This document shows positions 21,441 through 28,817 of a DNA stretch of 28,817 bases, in pieces. This DNA is from an uncultured Collinsella sp. (GTDB lineage: Bacteria; Actinomycetota; Coriobacteriia; Coriobacteriales; Coriobacteriaceae). The stretch lies in the NCBI GenBank assembly GCA_959019945.1, contig CAUEQD010000026.1:1-28817 (forward strand). The letters run 5' to 3'. The notes below the pieces were generated by a model that saw only the letters and a program-made list of their open reading frames with translations, was not told the origin of the DNA and did no database searches. Both the position numbers and the translations under genes were made by a program. The first letter of the stretch is position 1; each line of letters opens with the position of its first letter.

Positions 21441-22829
21441 TCAGCAGGGCAAGCCGTTTTCTCTAATCACGTCCTGATACCAGAAGAAGCTGTCCTTCCT
21501 GAAACGAGCGCATTGCTTCGCATCGGTTTCCGTGCGATCGACATACAGAAGGCCGTAGCGCTTAGTGAACCCCTGATGACTTGAGCATAGATCCATGAGG
21601 CTCCAAACGCAGTAGCCGAAGACGGGATAGCCTTCGCGAATGAGCTCCTCGACCTCGCCCAAATGTCGTGAAAGGTATTCGATGCGCACGGCATCATGCA
21701 CCCTGTTCTCCTCGTCAAGTGACTCGGAAAGCGCCATGCCGTTCTCCGTGACGATCATCGGAAGCTGGTAGCGATCGTAGAGCTTGCGCATGCCCACGCG
21801 AAGCCCAAGGGGGTCGATGCCGTTCGACATCCACTCGGTCGGCGCGATCGCAGGGTTATCGCAGAGTTCGAAATCCCCGCCCGACCACGGAGGGAACCGG
21901 TCGAAGCGGATGGGCTCCGTGCGCTCATGCGCACAATTGCTGAAATAGTAGTTCACCCCAAGAAAATCGGGCCTCGTCGCGACCAGGATGTCGTGGTCCC
22001 CGCACTCAACAACAGGGTAGAAACCTTCGCGCTCCAGGTAATAGCGCGCATAAGGCGAGATGTCGCCGCGCACACTCAGGTCGAGCAGGTAGTTCTGCAT
22101 CATCTCCTCGGCGTTCATGGCCGCAAGCACATCCGCCGAAGCGCTCGTCCGCGGGTTGACCACCTGCATGGCGACAACGGGGCCGATCTGCGCATCGGGG
22201 TCGATCTGTCGCAGGCACGCGATGGCGCGATGCTCGGCAAGAGCGACATGATAGCTCATCTGGTAGGCGTTCTTCTGCCGTTGGCGCGGATCGGTTTCGG
22301 TGTCACCCGTGTTGCTGGGCGCGGAGGTCGCAATTAGCTGTTCATTCACGGTAACCCAGCGCTTGACGCGCCCCTTGAAGTGCGTGAAGCAGATTTCGGC
22401 ATAGCGCACATAGAAGTCGATCATCTTACGGCTCTTCCAGCCGCCGAAGGCCTCGACCAACGCACTCGGACATTCGAAGTGATACAGGGTGACCAAGGGC
22501 TCGATCCCTCGCTCCAGCAGGTAGTCAATCAGCTGGTCATAAAACGCCAAGCCCTCAGGATTGGGATCCCCCGAGGCATCGGGCATGATGCGGCTCCAAG
22601 CGAAACCCATCCGGTAGACCTTGATGCCGAGCTCGGCCATGAGGTCGACATCCTCACGCCAGTGATGATAGTGGTCCGAGGCGATCTTGTTATCGGCGAT
22701 GCCGGGACGCCCCGGGCCGCGATCGGTGGTTGCCGGACCTTTGCCTCCTTCATCATACCCACCCTCAACCTGAAAAGCGCTGGTGGAAGCACCCCAGAGG
22801 AAACCTTCGGGAAACCGGTGCTGAGTCAT
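21441..22829 (-). CDS. GH1 family (6-phospho-)beta-glucosidase, second copy
   Basis: A 462-aa GH1 enzyme. FPEGFLWGASTSAFQVEGG opens the barrel; acid/base Glu163 is in VTVNEQ and nucleophile Glu362 in IVTENGMA. Of the phosphate-binding triad, Lys423 and Tyr425 are present (TKRYGLLYVD) but the expected serine eight residues before the lysine is Cys415. It may still use phosphorylated substrates, with altered specificity. The ATG at 22829 follows GAGAGG. It lies alone on its transcript behind an operator-like site at 22921, convergent with rpiR, and is clearly different from the copy in the PTS operon. Confidence 0.9.
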   Translation of the reverse strand: MTQHRFPEGFLWGASTSAFQVEGGYDEGGKGPATTDRGPGRPGIADNKIASDHYHHWREDVDLMAELGIKVYRMGFAWSRIMPDASGDPNPEGLAFYDQLIDYLLERGIEPLVTLYHFECPSALVEAFGGWKSRKMIDFYVRYAEICFTHFKGRVKRWVTVNEQLIATSAPSNTGDTETDPRQRQKNAYQMSYHVALAEHRAIACLRQIDPDAQIGPVVAMQVVNPRTSASADVLAAMNAEEMMQNYLLDLSVRGDISPYARYYLEREGFYPVVECGDHDILVATRPDFLGVNYYFSNCAHERTEPIRFDRFPPWSGGDFELCDNPAIAPTEWMSNGIDPLGLRVGMRKLYDRYQLPMIVTENGMALSESLDEENRVHDAVRIEYLSRHLGEVEELIREGYPVFGYCVWSLMDLCSSHQGFTKRYGLLYVDRTETDAKQCARFRKDSFFWYQDVIRENGLPC

Positions 22830-22872
22830 GAGTTCAACCTCTCGTCACGGATGTCACTTCTTGCAACTCCCG

Positions 22873-22878
22873 TTATAA
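22873..22878 (-). promoter_or_regulatory. candidate -10 box of the second GH1 gene
   Basis: TATAAC on the minus strand, about 45 nt before the start codon and 42 bp from the operator-like repeat. No -35 box is visible at 16-18 bp, which would fit an activator-dependent promoter. Confidence 0.35.
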
Positions 22879-22919
22879 CGGATGTACGAACCAAAGCCTG
22901 TTACTCATTCCCGGGCAAT

Positions 22920-22937
22920 GTTTCACGATTTGAAAAC
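22920..22937. promoter_or_regulatory. operator candidate, TTTCA-N5-TGAAA
   Basis: GTTTCA-CGATT-TGAAAAC lies upstream of the second GH1 gene. It has the same half-sites and the same 5-nt spacing as the repeat between rpiR and the deacetylase operon, which suggests control of both transcription units by one regulator. Confidence 0.55.
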
Positions 22938-23040
22938 GGCCGTGCCATCATGCACCGCAAACTCTAAAGAACATGCCGTCGCGAAGGCCAAGCCTCATGC
23001 CCGCCACCGTCACGTGCCGGCGCCGCACACCGCCAAGCCG

Positions 23041-23142
23041 CTACTCCCCGTCGCGGAAGGTCAGGAGGTCGCGGTAGTCCGTGTCGCGCGTGCTGCCCGT
23101 CTTCGAGAACGGGTTCACCGAAGCAGGACACCTCATCCTCAA
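23041..23142 (-). pseudogene. short coding remnant or small ORF behind the RHH gene
   Basis: A 33-codon minus-strand frame (TTG at 23142 or ATG at 23136) ends NPFSKTGSTRDTDYRDLLT plus five residues. GGAGG lies 6 nt before the TTG. From the GTG valine codon to the stop every third position is G or C, as in real genes here. It starts 49 nt behind the RHH stop, where a toxin gene would be expected, but it is far too short and I do not recognise it. A plus-strand frame over the same bases (23081-23425) is also GC3-rich, so the strand is not certain. The rest of 22938-23190 holds nothing I can name. Confidence 0.3.
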
Positions 23143-23191
23143 GATCTACCTCCTCGACGAAACCAAGGTCGATTTAGGAGACGCAACGTTA

Positions 23192-23440
23192 CTACAGCGC
23201 AGGGAAAACGGCCCGCCGAATAAAATCGGATCGATCCCCCGTCTTTCGGTCGATTGCCACCACCATGGATGCCGGAAAGCGCACGGTAACTGCAACAAGC
23301 GGCTCATCAGCAACAACGCCAGGCCTGACATGGATGCGCTCAAGACGACCCGTCCAAGTCTCTTGCTCAAACTCTACGCTCTCGCGCTCGATATCTTCGT
23401 CTGTCAGGACCGATCCATCAGCTAGTTTGTACTCAGTCAT
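23192..23440 (-). CDS. ribbon-helix-helix antitoxin-like protein
   Basis: An 82-aa protein with an N-terminal segment typical of Coriobacteria antitoxins (ADGSVLTDEDIERESVEFEQ, then a DEPL spacer) and a C-terminal ribbon-helix-helix DNA-binding domain: VAVTVRFPASMVVAID forms the strand and first helix, DRSDFIRRAV the second helix. It would dimerise, bind its own promoter and, in a complete system, neutralise a toxin. GGGAGG lies 9 nt before the ATG. No intact toxin gene follows, so it is an orphan or a decayed toxin-antitoxin pair. Confidence 0.75.
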   Translation of the reverse strand: MTEYKLADGSVLTDEDIERESVEFEQETWTGRLERIHVRPGVVADEPLVAVTVRFPASMVVAIDRKTGDRSDFIRRAVFPAL

Positions 23441-23519
23441 TATCTAGAACCTCCCTCTCAGACAAACCATGCTTGAGAGCATTGCGGTGGACAATTGCCA
23501 TGGAAGCATCCTCTCCTCC

Positions 23520-23560
23520 AGGCAGAGTTTGTCATACTCATTGCATGACAAACTCTGCCT
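23520..23560. repeat. 16-bp perfect inverted repeat
   Basis: AGGCAGAGTTTGTCAT (23520-23535) and ATGACAAACTCTGCCT (23545-23560) with a 9-nt loop. It lies between the nuclease gene end (23644) and the RHH gene start (23440). No T-tract follows on either strand, so it may be an operator or recombination-type repeat rather than a terminator. Confidence 0.6.
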
Positions 23561-23643
23561 TGATACGTTCCCCACCCCATGCTCATCGGCAAAGCTCAAG
23601 GCCATAAGCGAAATAAGCTTCTAACACCGAACAATTCCTACCG

Positions 23644-24786
23644 CTACCCATCAGACCTCTCCAGCAACATCCGTAAATCATCGATGGGCGGCAGAGCATC
23701 GAGCAACTCTCGTGGCATATCCTTCGACGTCTTATAGGTGGCCACACCCATGGGTTTTGTGAAGTCTTGGATCACATAGTCAACAAATCCCTTGTCCATG
23801 TCTTTGCAAAGCACAAGGCCTATGGAGGGATTCTCGTGCTCGCGACGCTCAAAGTCGTCCAGGATGCGTAGATAGCCAGAGAGCTGGCCGAGATAGGCCG
23901 GCTTGAAGGGGCCGCTCTTGAGCTCGACTGCAACTAAACAGTTGAGGTCGCGGTTGAAGAACAGGAGGTCGATGTACTGATCGATGCCAAAGGCGTCGAG
24001 ATGGTACTGGTTTCCCACAAACGCGAAGGCTCGACCGAACGTCATGATGAACTGCTTGATATTCTGCACGATGCCTTGCTCTAACACGCGCTCGTCGACA
24101 TCCTCCGCATCGCGCACCCCGAGTTCCTCAACATTGATAAAGTCGAGCAGATACTCGTCCTTGAACGTGGCGATAGCGCGCAGCGCCTGCTGACCCTTTG
24201 GCAGCGTTGAGAGGAAGTTGTTGGAGACCTCTCCTTGATGATGAAAGTCGTCCGCCTTCAGCGAGCGTTTGAGCGCCTCCACACTTAAGTGCTCAAATGC
24301 GCACTTGTGAATGTAGAAGAGCCGCTCGTCAAGGGTCTTAGCACCTGCAAGGATATACCGATGATGGGTAAACCCAATCGCTAAAAAATCATCGAGAGAA
24401 CATGTGTTTGAATTCGGCACTTGCAAGTGACGAATTTGCAGAAGGCCACCGTCTGAAGATTCGTCACTCACGAGTGACGAATCGAGAAACGCCTGTTCAT
24501 CGCCCGGAGCAGACCAAGCTTCAAAGAAGATTCGCATATATTTGAGACTTGTTGTGGAGAAGCCCCTGAGTCCTGGCAGCTCCTTCCGCAATTGTTCGCT
24601 GATGGTTTTGAGCGCGTTGGTTCCCCACGTGCCATTGCGCGTGTTGGCGGAGACGTAGCCTCCCACGGCGAAATAGAGCTGCAGCTGCTGAGCGTTGGCG
24701 CTCTTCGCCGCAGCATACTGCGCACGCAATATCGCCGTCTTGATGGTCTGAACTTCCTCACGATAGCCCGTAATCTCTGACATCAT
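23644..24786 (-). CDS. DUF1016/YhcG-type PDDEXK nuclease domain protein
   Basis: A 380-aa protein with the two-part YhcG architecture. The N-terminal DUF1016 domain (residues about 10-170) contains LYFAVGGYVS, FSTTSLKYMRIFFEAW and the later FTHHRYIL. The C-terminal PDDEXK nuclease domain (about 200-370) shows Asp273 in IDLLFF and Glu288-Leu-Lys290 in VAVELKSGPFKPAYLGQLSGYL, the D...ExK catalytic pattern, intact. Such proteins are frequent in accessory regions and near restriction-modification genes, but the function is unproven; none of those partners is here. GAGGAGG precedes the ATG at 24786. It is divergent from the truncated transporter. Confidence 0.88.
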   Translation of the reverse strand: MMSEITGYREEVQTIKTAILRAQYAAAKSANAQQLQLYFAVGGYVSANTRNGTWGTNALKTISEQLRKELPGLRGFSTTSLKYMRIFFEAWSAPGDEQAFLDSSLVSDESSDGGLLQIRHLQVPNSNTCSLDDFLAIGFTHHRYILAGAKTLDERLFYIHKCAFEHLSVEALKRSLKADDFHHQGEVSNNFLSTLPKGQQALRAIATFKDEYLLDFINVEELGVRDAEDVDERVLEQGIVQNIKQFIMTFGRAFAFVGNQYHLDAFGIDQYIDLLFFNRDLNCLVAVELKSGPFKPAYLGQLSGYLRILDDFERREHENPSIGLVLCKDMDKGFVDYVIQDFTKPMGVATYKTSKDMPRELLDALPPIDDLRMLLERSDG

Positions 24787-24906
24787 GGCGTCCTCCTCTT
24801 CTTACGAACTTGTGTTCCATGACGCGTTCTATGCTATCAACGCGTGCGGACACAAAATTGCGCGTACCATAGAGGCGTTTTCTGCTTCGCCTCGTTTGGG
24901 AGATGT

Positions 24907-25572
24907 ATGTCCAAACCCTCATCCGCACTCGACGCCAGCTCTTGCGATGTTTACGCCGACTCCGCGCGCCACCCTCTCACGCGCACATGGTGCGTAGCTG
25001 CGCTCGCCCTCATCTGCTGCGCGCTCTGGGGCAGTGCGATCCCCTGCATCAAGATCGGCTACGAGCTTCTCGGCATCCAAAACGGCGACGTACCATCGGA
25101 GTTTCTCTTCGCTGGCGTGCGCTTTATGCTTGCCGGCGCTATCGCACTTGCCGCTGCAGTCATAACAAGACGTCGCTTGCCTCGCGTCTCACGCACGGGA
25201 TGGCCACTCGTTATCAGACTCTCGCTTGCCCAAACTATCGTGCAGTACGCCTTCTTTTATATCGGCGTTTCAAACGCTTCGGGTGTGCGCGGCTCAATCG
25301 TCAACGCTATGAACACGTTTCTCTGCGTGTTGATGGCAGCGCTCGTGTTCCGGCAAGAACGGCTCACTGCGCGCAAAGTCCTCGGCTGCGCTATAGGTTT
25401 TGCCGGAGTCGTTATCGTCAACCTCACCGGTGGCGATAGCGGCGGCGCCGTCACGCTCACAGGCGAAGGCTTCATCCTTATTGCCGCTGTCTCCTACGCT
25501 GTCTCGTCTGCCCTCATCCACACCTACTCCCAGCGCGAGGACCCCGTGGCGCTCAGCGGCTACCAGTTTATC
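24907..25572 (+). pseudogene. truncated DMT (EamA) family transporter
   Basis: From the ATG at 24907 (GGGAG ribosome site) the frame encodes a normal first EamA repeat: membrane segments around WCVAALALICCALWGSAIP, FLFAGVRFMLAGAIALAAAV, TIVQYAFFYIGVSNA, IVNAMNTFLCVLMAALVF and VLGCAIGFAGVVIVNL, then the start of the second repeat (GEGFILIAAVSYAVSSALIH). Family resemblance ends after VALSGYQF near 25570; the frame continues as low-complexity basic residues to 25914, antisense to the 3' end of carB. About four membrane segments are missing. The break lies about 60 bp before the hairpin element at 25631, so it is either a true deletion or a misjoin at a repeat. Confidence 0.75.
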
Positions 25573-25630
25573 AGCCCTAGTCATCGCGCAAAGCCCCTTC
25601 GGCAGCACACGGTGCAGCCAAGTCGCCGCA

Positions 25631-25721
25631 GGCCGGGGCGGGAGGGGCCGAGTTTCCTCCTGAGCGACTCTGCTTGCAGCCGGAGCGAAAGGGGGAAATC
25701 TCGGCCCCTCCCGCCCCGGCC
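25631..25721 (+). repeat. structured inverted repeat (element B) behind carB
   Basis: Perfect 22-bp arms (25631-25652 and 25700-25721), beginning GGCCGGGGCGGGAGGGGCC, extend inward to about 25660 with pairs that include a G·U only in plus-strand RNA. The centre reads CTGAGCGACT, apical CTGC-TT-GCAG, then CCGGAGCGAAA, the core found on the minus strand of element A. It ends 12 bp before the carB stop and may also terminate carB, though no T-tract follows on the minus strand. Confidence 0.7.
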
Positions 25722-25733
25722 GACCAGGTCACA

Positions 25734-28700
25734 CTACACCGTGTGCTGCGGCAGGTCCTGCAGGGCGATGACGTCCATGCCCATATCGTTGGCGCTGCCG
25801 TGGCCCTGCTGGTCCTCGCGCACCGCCTCGATGGCGCTTACGTACGTATTGGCCGCGGACATCGCGGTCACGCAGGTCACACCGCGGCGCACGGCCTCGG
25901 TGCGCAGCAGGTAGCCGTCGCCGCGCGAACCTGGGCCGTACGGCGTGTTGACGATCACCGCGATCTTGCCATCGGCGATCAGGTCGCCAATGTTGGGACG
26001 CTCGCCATCGTGCGGGCCGCTGATCTTCTCCACGACCTCGCAGGTCACGTTTCCGCCGCGCAGCACGCGCGCCGTGCCCTCGGTGGAGCAGATGTCAAAG
26101 CCCAGGTAGCGCAGAATACGCGCGACCGAAAGGATATGGCGCTTGTCGCGGTCGCACACGCTGATGAACACCTTACCGCTGCTGGGATCGGGCAGCTTGT
26201 AATCGATCGCCAGCTGCGTCTTGGCGTATGCCTCGGGATAGCTCTTGGCGATACCCATGACCTCGCCCGTCGACTTCATCTCGGGCCCCAGGATGACGTC
26301 GGCACCGGGGAAACGGCCCCAGGGCATAACGGCTTCCTTCATGCAGAACCAATCGAGCTGGCGCTCGTCACTCGGCAGGCCCAGGCTCGCGATGGAATCG
26401 CCGGCCATGATGCGAGCCGCGCACTTGGCCAGCGGCACGCCGGTGGCCTTGGAGATAAACGGCACGGTGCGGCTGGCGCGCGGGTTGGCCTCGATCACGT
26501 AGACGGTCTCGCCCTTGATGGCGTACTGCACGTTGACCAAGCCGCGCACGCCCAGCGCCATCGCGATACGGCGCGTAGTCTCGCGAAGCTTTGCCTGCAG
26601 GCTCTCGCTAAAGCTGAACGGCGGGATGCAGGTCGCAGAGTCGCCGGAGTGAATACCGGCCTCCTCGATATGCTCCAGAATGCCGCCGATGTAGACCTCT
26701 TCGCCATCGCACAGGGCGTCGACATCGGACTCGATCGCGCCCTCCAAGAAGCGGTCCAGATACACCGGGTAGTCGGGGCTAATGCGTGCAGCCTCGGCCA
26801 TGTAATCGCGCAGATGCTCGGCATCGTAGGCGATCATCATGCCGCGGCCGCCCAGCACGTAGCTCGGACGCACCAGCAGCGGGTAGCCGATGTGCGCAGC
26901 CACGGCCTCGGCCTCCTCAAACGAGGTGGCCTGGCCCGCCGGCGGGTACATGATGCCCAGCTTGTCGAGCAGGGCGGCAAAACGCTCGCGATCCTCGGCA
27001 AAATCGATGGCGTCGGGCTTGGTACCCATGATGTTCACGCCGCTCTCCTCGAGCATGCGCGCCAGCTTAAGCGGGGTCTGGCCGCCGAGCGTCACCACGA
27101 CGCCATCGGGGCGCTCAACGTCGATAACGTCCATGACGTCCTCGTAGGTGAGCGGCTCAAAGTACAGACGGTCGGACGTGTCATAGTCGGTCGAGACGGT
27201 CTCGGGATTGCAGTTGACCATGATGGTCTCAAAGCCGCGGGCCGCCAGCGCGTAGCTCGCGTGCACACAGCAGTAATCGAACTCGATACCCTGGCCAATA
27301 CGGTTGGGGCCGGCGCCCAGGATCATCGCCTTGGGCTTGTCCGCCGGCGTGGTCTCGTCGGGGGCCACGCACTTCTTGGCATCCGGACTTGTGCGGTAGA
27401 TGTTCTCGTACGTCTTGTAGTGGTACTCCGTGGCGCTCGAGAACTCCGCAGCGCAGGTATCGACCGTCTTCATGCTGGGAACCACGCCCAGGCCCTTGCG
27501 ATAGGCGCGCACAAAGTGCTCGTCCGAGTTGGTCAGCGCGGCGATCTCGGCGTCGCTCGTGCCGTACTGCTTGAGCAGGCGCATCGCGTCGGCGTCGATA
27601 TCCTCCACACGCAGGCCGCGGATGCTCTCCTGGACCTGCACCATGTCGTTGATACGGTTGAGGTACCACGGATCGATACCGCAGATGGCATGGATGCGAG
27701 CGATGTCCCAGCCACGGCGCAGGGCCTCGACCACAAAGAAGATGCGGTGCTCGGTCGGGGTTGCCACGGCTTGAGCGAGCTCATCGTCGCTCAGTTTGTC
27801 GGCACCTTCCTTGCCACCGGCACAAATGCCCTGATGCCCGTCCTCCAGCGAACGCATGGCCTTGCCAAAGGCCTCCTCAAAGGTGCGGCCGATCGCCATA
27901 ATCTCGCCCACGGCCTTCATGCGCGTGGTGAGCGTAGGATCAGTGCCCTTGAACTTCTCGAAGGCAAAGCGCGGCACCTTGACGACGCAGTAGTCGATTG
28001 TGGGCTCAAAGCAGGCGGGCGTAGCCTTGGTGATGTCGTTGACGATCTCGTCGAGCGTATAGCCCACGGCCAGGCGAGCGGCGGCCTTGGCGATGGGGAA
28101 ACCCGTGGCCTTGGAGGCCAGCGCGGACGAACGGCTCACGCGCGGGTTCATCTCGATGACAATCAGGCGGCCGGTGTTGGGGTTCACGGCAAACTGCACG
28201 TTGGAGCCACCGGTCTCGACGCCGATCTTCTCCAGAATGGCGAGCGAGGCCACGCGCATGCGCTGATACTCAAGGTCGGAGAGCGTCTGCGCCGGCGCCA
28301 CGGTGATGGAGTCGCCGGTATGCACGCCCATGGGGTCAAGGTTCTCGATGGAGCACACGATGATGCCGTTGCCGGCGTGATCGCGCATGACCTCCATCTC
28401 GTACTCTTTCCAGCCCTCGATGGACTCCTCGACCAGCACCTCGTGGGCAGGCGAGAGCTCCAGGCCCTGGCTCACGATGGAGACGAGCTCCTCGTGGGTG
28501 TGAGCGATGCCGCCGCCGGCGCCGCCGAGGGTAAAGCTCGGGCGCAGTACGCAGGGATAGCCCACGCGCTCGGCGATGGCCTCGGCGTCGGCCACGCTGT
28601 AGGCATAGCCCGAGCGCGCGACCTCCAGGCCAATCTCGGCCATGGCCTCGTTAAAGAGCTTGCGGTCCTCGCCGCGCTCGATAGCGGCCAGGTCGCAGCC

Positions 28701-28817
28701 GATCATCTCGACGCCGTACTTGTCGAGCGTACCGTCCTTTGCCAGCTCGACGGCGGCGTTCAGACCGGTCTGGCCGCCCAGCGTGGGCAGCAGCGCGTCC
28801 GGGCGCTCTTTCTTGAT
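25734..28817 (-). CDS. carB: carbamoyl-phosphate synthase large subunit (5' end outside the window)
   Basis: Large subunit that makes carbamoyl phosphate from ammonia (supplied by CarA), bicarbonate and two ATP, feeding arginine and pyrimidine synthesis. 1027 codons are visible; the reading frame is open to the right edge (KKERPDALLPTLGGQTGLN near the end), so about 45-50 N-terminal residues are missing compared with the usual 1070. Both ATP-grasp halves are present: VEESIEGWKEYEMEVMRD and EMNPRVSRSSALASKATGFP in the first, LDRFLEGAIESDVDALCDG and EANPRASRTVPFISKATGVP in the second. A C-terminal allosteric MGS-like domain (from about FISVCDRDKRH) closes the protein. No truncation within the visible part. 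Confidence 0.97.
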   Translation of the reverse strand: MKKERPDALLPTLGGQTGLNAAVELAKDGTLDKYGVEMIGCDLAAIERGEDRKLFNEAMAEIGLEVARSGYAYSVADAEAIAERVGYPCVLRPSFTLGGAGGGIAHTHEELVSIVSQGLELSPAHEVLVEESIEGWKEYEMEVMRDHAGNGIIVCSIENLDPMGVHTGDSITVAPAQTLSDLEYQRMRVASLAILEKIGVETGGSNVQFAVNPNTGRLIVIEMNPRVSRSSALASKATGFPIAKAAARLAVGYTLDEIVNDITKATPACFEPTIDYCVVKVPRFAFEKFKGTDPTLTTRMKAVGEIMAIGRTFEEAFGKAMRSLEDGHQGICAGGKEGADKLSDDELAQAVATPTEHRIFFVVEALRRGWDIARIHAICGIDPWYLNRINDMVQVQESIRGLRVEDIDADAMRLLKQYGTSDAEIAALTNSDEHFVRAYRKGLGVVPSMKTVDTCAAEFSSATEYHYKTYENIYRTSPDAKKCVAPDETTPADKPKAMILGAGPNRIGQGIEFDYCCVHASYALAARGFETIMVNCNPETVSTDYDTSDRLYFEPLTYEDVMDVIDVERPDGVVVTLGGQTPLKLARMLEESGVNIMGTKPDAIDFAEDRERFAALLDKLGIMYPPAGQATSFEEAEAVAAHIGYPLLVRPSYVLGGRGMMIAYDAEHLRDYMAEAARISPDYPVYLDRFLEGAIESDVDALCDGEEVYIGGILEHIEEAGIHSGDSATCIPPFSFSESLQAKLRETTRRIAMALGVRGLVNVQYAIKGETVYVIEANPRASRTVPFISKATGVPLAKCAARIMAGDSIASLGLPSDERQLDWFCMKEAVMPWGRFPGADVILGPEMKSTGEVMGIAKSYPEAYAKTQLAIDYKLPDPSSGKVFISVCDRDKRHILSVARILRYLGFDICSTEGTARVLRGGNVTCEVVEKISGPHDGERPNIGDLIADGKIAVIVNTPYGPGSRGDGYLLRTEAVRRGVTCVTAMSAANTYVSAIEAVREDQQGHGSANDMGMDVIALQDLPQHTV

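Noticed and set aside
22882..23223. 113-codon plus-strand frame
   Set aside because: Basic, low-complexity translation without a ribosome site, overlapping the operator and regulatory spacer.
24822..24845. two ACGCGT words between the nuclease and transporter genes
   Set aside because: Six-base palindromes spaced 18 bp apart occur easily by chance at this GC content.
25573..25914. C-terminal continuation of the DMT transporter frame
   Set aside because: It reads through element B and antisense to carB; the composition is unlike a membrane protein.

Overview
This is a GC-rich bacterial window, almost certainly from a gut Coriobacteriia member close to Collinsella. That assignment is an inference from gene content, codon bias, the Coriobacteria-style ribbon-helix-helix antitoxin and the many GGGGACA-type intergenic hairpins; no rRNA marker is present. 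Most genes lie on the minus strand. There is no tRNA, rRNA, CRISPR array or complete insertion sequence.

Layout. 1-486 is gene-free and holds terminators plus an array of three 55-bp palindromes. 487-1110 is a cytidylate-kinase-like protein. 1278-4307 is a complete polar amino-acid ABC importer operon (ATPase, Tat/lipoprotein binding protein, two permeases). 4560-6278 holds a GatB/YqeY protein and a membrane-anchored PpiC-type foldase. 6449-6913 is a lone PTS EIIA. 7066-10687 carries purN, purM and purF. 10985-12214 is a CmpB-type membrane protein on the plus strand. 12305-14287 holds a MoaE-like protein, a class B sortase and purE. 14288-14900 is a 600-bp repeat-rich spacer.

14901-22829 is a beta-glucoside/chitobiose-type utilisation locus. 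One minus-strand operon runs ChbG-like deacetylase, EIIC, EIIB, EIIA, GH1 6-phospho-beta-glucosidase, ROK kinase. A divergent RpiR regulator and a second GH1 gene complete it. Two matching inverted repeats (TTTCA-N5-TGAAA) lie upstream of the deacetylase operon/rpiR and upstream of the second GH1 gene, and are good operator candidates. The expected flow is phosphorylating uptake, deacetylation if the sugar is N-acetylated, hydrolysis to a sugar phosphate plus a free sugar, and ATP-dependent phosphorylation of the free sugar by the ROK kinase.

22830-25721 is an accessory patch: an RHH antitoxin-like gene with a short coding remnant behind it, a DUF1016/YhcG PDDEXK nuclease, and a DMT-family transporter that loses its second half next to a long hairpin. 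25734-28817 is carB, running off the right edge.

Two observations matter most. First, positions 7432-7486 inside purN are Illumina/Nextera P5 adapter sequence, not genome; they replace native codons without changing frame or length. Second, the intergenic regions hold several structured repeat families. Two elements (14391-14462 and 25631-25721, possibly also 1172-1277) share a conserved internal-loop core inside unrelated long stems. The three palindromes at 172-387 carry substitutions that preserve pairing only in a minus-strand transcript.
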